Assembly: GCA_001931905.2 (NCBI GenBank)
Contig: MSJI02000870.1
Location: 6,503-20,253, forward strand
Length of the DNA stretch: 13,751 nucleotides
From: Cladosporium sp. IMV 00045
Lineage: Eukaryota; Ascomycota; Dothideomycetes; Cladosporiales; Cladosporiaceae
Direction of reading: 5' to 3'
This document shows positions 7,665-13,751 of this stretch, in pieces (the first letter of the stretch is position 1; each line of letters starts with the position of its first letter). Both the position numbers and the translations under genes were made by a program. The notes below the pieces were generated by a model, which ran no database searches, was not told the origin of the DNA, and saw nothing but the letters and a program-made list of their open reading frames with translations.

Positions 7665-8076
7665 TTTGAGTGGGCGTGTCAATCAAAGCCGGTAACCGGT
7701 GCTAAATCTGCCGAGTTCCTTTAGCGCATCCTAGCCTTGCAACGGCCATGCGCGACATCCCAAGGTTTGCAACGGCGCTCATGCACCCATGCACATTGCG
7801 ATTGCCTGCCATCTGAAAGAACCTGTTCGTTTTCGCATGCGGAAATCAGCCAATCGGATCAAACTACGAATGGATAAATTAGCGCCATTGGTGCGAGTGC
7901 AGGTGTCACATTTTCCAACCCTCGAACAATGCACACTATTTGCTCTTGTGTGGTTCCATTGATGCAATTATCGCTTATGCCAGCCATCGCCTGTCCCCGC
8001 TGGTGCTAAACGTCGCTGCCACATCCCCTGATCAGTAACTGTCTCGCTCGTGCCCCCACATCCGTTCGTATACGGG
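7665..8076. other. Intergenic region with short direct repeats
   Basis: No supported gene lies here. A 10-bp direct repeat TTGCAACGGC occurs at 7737-7746 and 7767-7776, exactly 30 bp apart, and CATGCAC is repeated next to it at about 7780-7793. If the ORF at 7664 is real, this would be its promoter. Nothing else stands out. Confidence 0.35.
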
Positions 8077-8454
8077 ATGCAGATCATCTTCACGCTCTCG
8101 CAATGGCGTGTCCAAGCGTGCGCCGTCTCGCCCGGTGCTCGCGTTTCTAAGCTTACCAGCGTCGCCTTCGGAGAGCTTCCAAGTCTGTTGGACCAAGCGC
8201 CGGGTCTAACGTCTGCCCGAGTGGAGCTTGTATCACGCGCACCGTGCCCAACAAACGGCCCACCGACGGGGGGAGGACGGAGCGAAATGCCCGTTGACGG
8301 ACCTCTCCTAGCCCATCGATGGGCTAGGAGAGCGCGGTGTCCACCGCAACGACTCGCAACATTCGCTGATCAGGCTGCACGCCGCCGTGAGCCTCCCATC
8401 AGGTTTCGGAGACCTAGGTGCCCCGAAATAAGAGCCATGGCCGTGGGGGTGTAA
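8077..8454 (+). CDS. Doubtful ORF, 125 aa
   Basis: The frame starts at ATG 8077 and ends at TAA 8452-8454. Its first third (MQIIFTLSQWRVQACAV and on to about residue 50) has third-position G/C preference and a protein-like composition. The rest is Arg/Pro-rich and runs through a perfect 30-bp palindrome, which is unusual in coding sequence. No motif is recognised. I consider it more likely non-coding or the remnant of a gene. Confidence 0.18.
   Translation: MQIIFTLSQWRVQACAVSPGARVSKLTSVAFGELPSLLDQAPGLTSARVELVSRAPCPTNGPPTGGGRSEMPVDGPLLAHRWARRARCPPQRLATFADQAARRREPPIRFRRPRCPEIRAMAVGV
8303..8332. repeat. Perfect 30-bp palindrome
   Basis: Two 15-base arms, the left being CTCTCCTAGCCCATC, are exact reverse complements with no spacer. 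The centre is ATCGAT at 8315-8320. The match ends at 8302/8333. Such a site can extrude as a cruciform or bind a dimeric protein. It could also be a by-product of amplification or assembly. It sits inside a doubtful ORF. Confidence 0.9.
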
Positions 8455-8485
8455 GCCTGCGCTACATACATTGTGTGAGCTGCAT

Positions 8486-8513
8486 TGATCGACGAAAGCC
8501 TTGTCGTCGATCA
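8486..8513. repeat. Inverted repeat, 10-bp arms
   Basis: The arm TGATCGACGA at 8486-8495 is the exact reverse complement of 8504-8513, with an 8-base centre (AAGCCTTG). There is no T-run after it on either strand, so terminator function is not suggested. It lies 154 bp beyond the 30-bp palindrome. Confidence 0.75.
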
Positions 8514-9204
8514 TCCACTCCCAACGTCAGATGTGCAGATAGGCGATAAATGTGCCGCACCGTAGGATGTGCAGGGCAGCAGATTGCAGCAGGGGCAGGG
8601 CACCGTCCTAGCTCGCGCTACTCCGGCAGCAAACCCAAATTCAGCAAGTCTGGCGCGGCACGCCAACCTGTCTAAAATCCTTGAGTTGCAAGGTTCAAGG
8701 AAGCTTTCGCATCGAACCCTAACTGAACTTCACTCTTCCCCCACAGAGCCCTGCGACGAAACGATTTGACAGATGAGTTGGGTATGCTATTGAGGTAGGG
8801 GCCCTCCAAGCACAGTGTGTCACCCCACAATTACAGTACCAGCCGGCCACTTCGACACATCATGAGGTTCGGGATGCGTAGGCGTGGTGGCAACCGCCCT
8901 GTGGGCCGGCGTGCGTCACTTGTACCATGCCAGTTACAGGCCTTCTGATCTGCTGGAAGCGATGGACCATGAGGCGGCGCAGACATGCATCGTGCAAATC
9001 TTGCGCAGAATGCTCCAGATGGCCCCAATTCCGCTCATGAAGCGTTCGGTCAGCAACGTCAGGGTGCAAGCCGTTCTTGAGCTGATGTGCCCCCATAAGC
9101 CTGTTCTGATATGCCGCTAATGCTCGAAACAGCGGAACGATTGCATTTTTACTTGATGCCTGCTCCAATTGCGTAACGTTCGTTCTACACCCAGGTCGAT
9201 TTCG

Positions 9205-9254
9205 ACGCACGCCCCTCAACCAGGGAAGGATTTCCCTGGTTGACGCCCGTGCGT
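9205..9254. repeat. Long hairpin-forming inverted repeat
   Basis: A 12-bp perfect stem (TCAACCAGGGAA at 9216-9227 with its complement at 9232-9243) encloses a 4-base centre GGAT. Beyond a four-position patch with three mismatches (9212-9215 against 9244-9247), pairing resumes for 7 bp (ACGCACG at 9205-9211 with CGTGCGT at 9248-9254). In all 20 of 23 positions pair. As RNA it would fold into a strong hairpin with an internal loop. It could be a small structured RNA, a mobile-element end or a protein-binding site. Confidence 0.8.
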
Positions 9255-9521
9255 TGTACGGATGTTCTCGACCAGGCCTCGTCGGACAAGCGGCTTGCTG
9301 AGTCCACGTCGTGCGTGCGCATAGGACGCTACGATGAGTTGACGTAAAGTACTGTACTGTAACACCTGATATCACGTACTTGATTCTCCGCCCTACGATC
9401 GGCGTTCCTCCTCAGGATCACGGACATGTCTAGACCGCGCGTTTGTCACACACCTTGTCGCTACTTTGGCGCAGGGGCCTGGATCCCAAAAAAGCTCAAC
9501 CTGCTCGCGAGATAAGCTAGG

Positions 9522-10073
9522 ATGCCTGTAACACACCATCGCTCGAAGGCGCAAACGGCAGACCCCACAGCAAGCAACCGCTACGTGAGGGGCTACCGCA
9601 CGGGCGTTTCGTCCCCCAGCTGCCATGGTCGGCTTGACGCCTATTACCCGGATGGCCGATTCTGGGCGTTGACTCCAACAGTCCCGGACAACATTCGGCA
9701 AAGCAGGAGTCCTAGGATATCGAAGAAGTACAAGGCGACGTCTATCTTTCGACCCGGTACCCGCTCTCGACGAGAAGCTTCGGGTGGCTGCTCAATGACC
9801 ATCGAAAGTGCAGCCCGCAAAACATCGGATCTGAACAAGATGACTTCTCCGGATGGTGGCTGGCATAAAATGCTGTCCAGCTCTCCGCACGGGGCACTGA
9901 ACCACACGAACAAGGGTGTTCTCTTGACGTATCTCGGGCGGCAGGAACGAGCGGGCGAGGACATTGCAGTTCAGGTCGGCATTAGAGCTGTCATGTTTAG
10001 CGTCTTGTCAGACACCGAATGTCACCTAAGGGAAACCATCAAGAGCAGTGGTAACTATTCAGACCAGACGTAG
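9522..10073 (+). CDS. Hypothetical ORF, 183 aa
   Basis: The frame runs from ATG 9522 (context GCTAGGATGCC) to TAG 10071-10073. Third positions are only mildly G/C-biased. The protein is hydrophilic and basic in its first half (for example RSRREASGG) and has a more regular C-terminal part (GVLLTYLGRQERAGEDIAVQV, then a mixed tail). No domain, signal peptide or membrane segment is seen. A 106-codon frame lies antisense. An ORF of this length can arise by chance in this base composition, so I keep it at low confidence. Confidence 0.3.
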   Translation: MPVTHHRSKAQTADPTASNRYVRGYRTGVSSPSCHGRLDAYYPDGRFWALTPTVPDNIRQSRSPRISKKYKATSIFRPGTRSRREASGGCSMTIESAARKTSDLNKMTSPDGGWHKMLSSSPHGALNHTNKGVLLTYLGRQERAGEDIAVQVGIRAVMFSVLSDTECHLRETIKSSGNYSDQT

Positions 10074-10508
10074 CGTCCTACACTGTTGCAGCGCGTTCGG
10101 CGTGTGGATCCAGGAACCCTCTAGAACCATCGTGCACCCACCGACTGATGATCGCCAATAGCGGCAACAATACAACAGGCAGCGATTGCGATGATCAGGA
10201 CCGGACTCATATGCCCTGCCGGCTCGACTGAGGTCCCGAAGCAGTGGTAGCGATATGAGAAGGCCAAACAATCTCGGCAAAACGACTTGCCCTGGTGCTG
10301 ATTTTCGAGCACAACAGCGGTCCCACTTTGAAGGGTCGTTGTTGTTGTGGTTGTTGTGGGAGGGCAACGATGTTGGAGACGACTCTTCTGTCTCGTCACC
10401 CTACCAGCGATGCGATAGGTATATGAGTTGGTCAATCCCACACAAGCCCTTGTACACATTCCACACCACTCCGTCCGTCGCAGCGTTGCCCCATCTCTCC
10501 CATACAGG
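10074..10508. promoter_or_regulatory. Upstream region of the Myb gene
   Basis: This 435-bp region precedes the Myb-type gene. A TATATG at 10420-10425, about 85 bp before the ATG at 10509, is a TATA candidate. A GTT/GTG-rich run lies at 10338-10360. An alternative reading is that coding starts further up (ATG 10255): that frame could splice from GTATAT at 10419 to the AG at 10506-10507 and join the Myb frame in phase. No good branch site was seen for that intron, so I prefer the promoter reading. Confidence 0.4.
10338..10360. repeat. GTT/GTG-rich simple repeat
   Basis: A short imperfect run of GTT and GTG triplets. It is a minor microsatellite-like tract upstream of the Myb gene; no function is implied. 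Confidence 0.6.
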
Positions 10509-11687
10509 ATGCTTGAGGTCAGCACGACGGGATCAACAGACACATCAAGTGGCCCATCTCCGGGTGGGCTTGTTGGATTCTCGATACCGCGTCAACAGTA
10601 CAGTGCGAACGGTGTCAACGATGGAGCCGATAACATTGCGCATTGGCAGTTTCTCGACGGTCATTTTTGGAACCCAAGCTGGCATATGTTCACCCCATAT
10701 GCCGGCCAGCAGCCACAGGCCTCTTTCAACGGATTGGCGCAGACCAATCCTTGGCCAATGGTCGCAGATGCGCGCACTCCCGCAGGCACCGTCCCAGGAG
10801 GGGGCGGCGGTACCGTGCAAGACCTGTGGGTGGATCAGTATGGTCTTCATCCGGGACACGATCTCTCGTCTGCGACTATTGCAGGCCCGGAAGAGTACCA
10901 GATCCCGAGAACGCTGGATCCGCGGCTGCTCGGTTTGGATACCGCTCAGTTCGGCCTCGATCAGTATGGTGAGGCCAACGGTGCCGCACGGTATGTTTGA
11001 CACTCACCTTCGTGCGGATCAGGTTCCCGCTGACCTCTGTGGCAGGTCAATGCCACCGACACACATCGGCTGGCAACAGGACCCAAATTATGGTGCGAGT
11101 CCTTCCGATGTCGCCTCGGCTCTCATCCCCCCGGAGCACGCCTTGCGACAACCCGGCCAAACATACCTAGGCCACAATCACCCGGCGCCACAAGCAGCGC
11201 GCGAACTTTGGACCGACGCGGAGGACGACGAGGTGCGCAGCTTCATGTACTGGGATCGGATGTTGTCTTGGGATAGGATCGGCGATATCGTATGCGAAAG
11301 GCACACCCACTGCTACACCCGACGCCTTCACTGACATGTCCAGATGCATGAGGCTGACTTTCCAACGAGAAGCATCGAACAGTACATGGAGCGCTATGAG
11401 GCGATACGAGGAGCGGGCTGGCGCGATCGACGCCGGACGTCTCTCGGCCTGGACGGACCAGACGGTGAAGCGCCAACGCCGTGGACGAGCGAGGAGGAGC
11501 ATCACCTCACCAACGCTGTGAACATTGTTCGGAGGAGCATTTTCCGGAGAGTCAGGGATGAGGTACGCGACGAGTCCAGTTCTGTCGAGAATGTGTACTA
11601 CAAGAATGATCGTACTGACGGGTCCAGATGCCTCGCCGTGGCTACAGTCGGAGGAGTGTCTGGGAGTACACAGAGCGGTTTGGTTGA
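10509..11687 (+). CDS. Two-repeat Myb/SANT-type DNA-binding protein, 334 aa, four exons
   Basis: Exons are 10509-10990, 11046-11289, 11344-11562 and 11628-11687. The introns (55, 54 and 65 bp) have donors GTATGT, GTATGC and GTACGC, each with a CTGAC branch 7-12 bases before a CAG acceptor. The 1005-bp spliced frame closes exactly at TGA. Residues 1-210 are Gly/Pro/Gln/Ser-rich and probably disordered (one GGGGG run). Repeat 1 (about 216-262) reads LWTDAEDDEV, then SWDRIGDI, then FPTRSIEQYMERY. Repeat 2 (about 289-334) reads PWTSEEEHHL, then IFRRVRDE, then YSRRSVWEYTERF. This is the Myb pattern: Trp with acidic helix 1, helix 2, and a recognition helix ending R-S-x-x-x-Y-x-x-R. The protein ends right after repeat 2. 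It is likely a nuclear DNA- or chromatin-binding factor; the target is unknown. The start might lie further upstream (see 10074-10508). Confidence 0.8.
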
Positions 11688-12305
11688 AGCCGTTTCGTCG
11701 TGTGGAAGCTAGGCCTGGCTTCTCGTTGACGTCCGACGCTCTCTCGGCGCCGCCAATCCACACTCAACGCTTGTGAGAGAGCAGATCTTCGCGATCACTG
11801 GGAGGGGGTGCCGGTAGTCTGCACCTCAACCGGAGCGGACACAACGCCGTGCGTACATGGGTAGCGATCTAACAGGTTGGTCTTGCGCAGTGAATATCAT
11901 GGGGTGCTGGAGCCGAGTCAGAAGGTCTGCAATATCAGAAGATTGCACTGCTGGTCTGCGAAAGGGGTGTTGTATTCATATTGGAGGTGTAGGCATAACG
12001 GAGGTGATTGTAGGGTCATCCAGCCGCAGAGTAGATGGGTGCACACATCATCCTTATGAGTGCCATCACTAAGCTTATCACCTACGGTATATGTCGCACT
12101 CGCCAATGTTGTCGTAGTGCCGCGAGTCGTCCTTGGTAGTATTGTACGAAGCGCTGCCGGTGGATTGTACTGTTGTACTACACATTCCTTGACTCAGACA
12201 AATGTGTCAAATGCCATCAGCTCGGGGGTGAGCGGAGACTTCCCGAAGAGGTAACGGATCTCTCCTCTTACTGGCTTTAGCGACGGCTTTTCGGAACTCT
12301 GCTTC

Positions 12306-12326
12306 TTAGGGTTGGGGTTGGGGTTG
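12306..12326. repeat. Telomere-like G-rich motif
   Basis: One TTAGGG unit (12306-12311) is followed by two TTGGGG units and a further TTG in perfect 6-bp register. TTAGGG is the usual telomere repeat of filamentous fungi. Here only three and a half units are present, with G variants. It may be a tiny interstitial telomere-like tract, a binding site for a telobox-type factor, or chance. Confidence 0.6.
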
Positions 12327-12991
12327 TAATTGCTCAGTCAGCGGTACGTTCAACTCTCGATGTATGCGAAGAACACCCAGCGAATCAAGCCTATCCTTTT
12401 CACGTTAGCTGAAGGTCGAATTGGAAGCGAAAAAGGCAATTGCAACGAAAATAACCGGCCCCTCATATTGCAAATCAGCAGAATGTAGGATTGTTGCTTC
12501 TAAAGATTTGTAGTCGTCAACATTTCACCGTTGCTTAGACGAAGCACATTCGTTCGAGCACATGTCCACCATGTCATTTCCCATGTCATCTGACGATCAT
12601 TGGCTCACCTCGACTTTCACATATCCAGTGGGCAGATCGATGGAAACATCGCGCCGTGTAAGTTATACAGTACCACAGGCATCGGTGCGTTATTCTCCGA
12701 AATTGTCAGCCTGGTAAAGTTACGATTCCACGATACAGCAAGGAAACAACAAATCCGGTGCCCAGCATAGGAGGGAGTTCCGTGTTCCACGACATAGCCT
12801 GGTGGAGGCATGTCCGGTGGGGAACGTGGAGAGGGGGGCATGTTGTCGCAGCGCATTATCCTAGCTTTCACGCCCAGACCTACTCTGCAGCACTGGAGCA
12901 ATGTCGAGGGCGCCGCGATGACTCCCTCACAGAACATAAATATCAAGCAAGATGGCATACCCACTGCTTTCACAGTCCGAGCGGAGTGAAC

Positions 12992-12997
12992 TATATA
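12992..12997 (+). promoter_or_regulatory. TATA-box candidate
   Basis: TATATA in the context CTATATACAG lies about 130 bp before the ATG at 13126, a plausible distance for a fungal core promoter. Called from position and sequence only. Confidence 0.4.
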
Positions 12998-13125
12998 CAG
13001 GACTGTACACTGGAAAAACGCTCAAGCCTTGAGAGCGTGGCCCGCTCATCTCTTTGCGAAGTTAACGAACACTCGACAACACGTCTTCCTACACACCTCG
13101 CTTCCCAACCTCGAACAGCCATATC

Positions 13126-13751
13126 ATGCTGCTCCAAGACTTACAGATGGAGGACTCACCTCCCGGCTGCAAGACCCCATGTCGGCCAACGTTACTGACC
13201 CCAATGGAAGACCCCGTACGAACGCGACGCTCCGAAAGCCCGATAAGTGACATGGAGTTGGATAATGTGTCATCCAGCAGTGAAGATGTGGTCCAATGCT
13301 CGCGCCGGCCGAGATGCGGGTCGTTGATACTTCGCTGCGCGGACTGCTCGAACGTCGTCCTCGTCGAATACGGTCAAGGCGCCGTCCCTCGTCGTCTACG
13401 TTTGCTGGACTTGACATCGAGATCCAACGGTGTCGCGCTCACCGGTTGCAGACACTGCTTTGGTCGCGCCAAAAGGGGGTTGGAAGGTCGAGTTCGCCCC
13501 GCTCGAGACCACTACCACCTGCCGCGAAGCTCGACGATGTGTCCGGCAGTGTGGAACGCATCCGATTTCGTCAAGGCGGCTGCTTTGGTGCTGGGTGAGC
13601 CCGTCGCGCTCATGATGGCCGGCAGAGTGTGCCTCCACATCGCCTGGGATCGCGTCGCCCGAGCCTTGGACACGAGAGATAGGGTGGTGAGCCTGGACGT
13701 CTCGCAGTGGGCCACTGGCGATGAGCGGAATGTCATTCTGCCGCACCTCGC
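13126..13751 (+). CDS. Protein with paired CxxC zinc knuckles, 3' end beyond window
   Basis: The frame opens at ATG 13126, the first Met after an in-frame TAA at 13063-13065, and stays open for 208 codons to the right edge. Residues 1-55 are polar and acidic (for example SPISDMELDN and SSSSED). Four Cys form two knuckles, C71-A-D-C74 and C108-R-H-C111, 33 residues apart; C58 and C64 lie just before the first. This spacing fits a zinc ribbon-type fold. The context SLILRCADCSNVVLVE then GCRHCFG is loosely like the CxxC pairs of Yippee/Mis18-type domains, but that link is speculative. The tail (145-208) contains an ordered-looking segment (SDFVKAAALVLG, then SLDVSQW). Overlapping frames on both strands are shorter and less protein-like. 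An intron within the visible part is not needed. Confidence 0.65.
   Translation, partial: MLLQDLQMEDSPPGCKTPCRPTLLTPMEDPVRTRRSESPISDMELDNVSSSSEDVVQCSRRPRCGSLILRCADCSNVVLVEYGQGAVPRRLRLLDLTSRSNGVALTGCRHCFGRAKRGLEGRVRPARDHYHLPRSSTMCPAVWNASDFVKAAALVLGEPVALMMAGRVCLHIAWDRVARALDTRDRVVSLDVSQWATGDERNVILPHL

Larger units (their letters stand above)
8455..9521. other. Gene-poor stretch with inverted repeats
   Basis: About 1.07 kb without a convincing gene. Both strands hold frames of 70-170 codons between 8860 and 9375, but they begin at non-ATG codons, overlap each other antisense, and show no motif or splice pattern. Two inverted repeats (8486-8513 and 9205-9254) are listed separately. GATGTGCAG occurs twice (8530-8538, 8566-8574) just before a GCAGCAG-type run. 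Confidence 0.35.
11688..13125. other. Long gene-free stretch
   Basis: About 1.4 kb between the Myb gene and the right-edge gene. Frames of 60-146 codons exist on both strands but they lack good starts, motifs or splice signals, and overlap each other. The segment 12400-12540 is AT-richer. A telomere-like G-rich motif sits at 12306-12326. The last 130 bp include a TATATA at 12992-12997 and C/T-rich sequence before the ATG at 13126, fitting a promoter for that gene. Confidence 0.4.

Noticed and set aside
7680..7730. Short resemblance to a ribosomal RNA segment (TGCCGAGTTCCTTTAG)
   Set aside because: Only about 15 bases look alike, with no flanking rRNA sequence; chance is enough to explain it.
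8700..8730. Possible tRNA B-box (minus strand GGTTCGATGCG)
   Set aside because: It departs from the consensus at the final positions and no cloverleaf or A-box could be fitted upstream.
8860..9375. Minus-strand frame of 171 codons
   Set aside because: It starts with GTG, is crossed by the long hairpin, competes with an opposite frame, and has no recognisable motif or splice sites.
10545..11003. Minus-strand frame of 152 codons
   Set aside because: It is antisense to the first exon of the well-supported Myb gene.
11167..11763. Minus-strand frame of 198 codons
   Set aside because: It runs antisense through Myb exons 2-4 and their introns; the splice phases and Myb motifs make the plus strand the coding one.
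12306..12326. G-quadruplex
   Set aside because: Only three runs of three or more G are present in the tract; four are needed for an intramolecular quadruplex.
12617..13198. Overlapping frames of 118 (minus) and 146 (plus) codons
   Set aside because: Compositions are irregular, the plus frame lacks a convincing start, and it runs through the likely promoter of the right-edge gene.

Overview
The window looks like nuclear DNA of a filamentous fungus, more likely an ascomycete than a basidiomycete. The reasons are short spliceosomal introns (54-93 bp) with GT donors, AG acceptors and CTGAC/ACTGAC branch sites; start contexts such as CACCATG and CAAATG; TATA-type promoters; and families typical of fungal accessory regions. 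No bacterial operon structure, Shine-Dalgarno sites, tRNA, rRNA, CRISPR or recognisable transposase was seen. The species cannot be named from the sequence alone.

Layout, left to right. A gene for a coiled-coil protein with a KRKR motif runs off the left edge on the minus strand (<1-471). It faces away from a 1139-residue intronless gene (820-4239) that ends in a degenerate JmjC/cupin-like domain; the two share a 348-bp promoter region. After about 400 bp of AT-richer intergenic DNA there is a 70-residue MADS-box-like gene on the minus strand (4642-4854). It shares a short promoter region, with TATA and CCAAT motifs, with a plus-strand ORF (5147-5632) that has a hydrophobic N-terminus. A weak small ORF (5623-5916, minus) converges on it. 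A three-exon gene on the minus strand (6209-6961) encodes a 201-residue protein with about five membrane segments. Upstream of it lie two uncertain minus-strand ORFs (6968-7186 and 7263-7664), the first in the same frame and separated only by a stop and two codons.

The stretch 7665-10508 is gene-poor. It carries two weak ORFs and a cluster of inverted repeats, including a perfect 30-bp palindrome and a long hairpin. A four-exon gene (10509-11687, plus) encodes a 334-residue protein with two Myb/SANT repeats, each interrupted by an intron at the same place. A long gene-free stretch (11688-13125) contains a telomere-like G-rich motif. A last gene, with paired CxxC zinc knuckles, runs off the right edge (13126->13751).

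Several of the best-supported genes look nuclear (JmjC-like, MADS-like, double Myb, perhaps zinc ribbon and coiled coil). The window therefore reads as an accessory regulatory island of poorly conserved, probably lineage-restricted genes, not as a metabolic cluster. No pathway linking them can be shown from the sequence alone.
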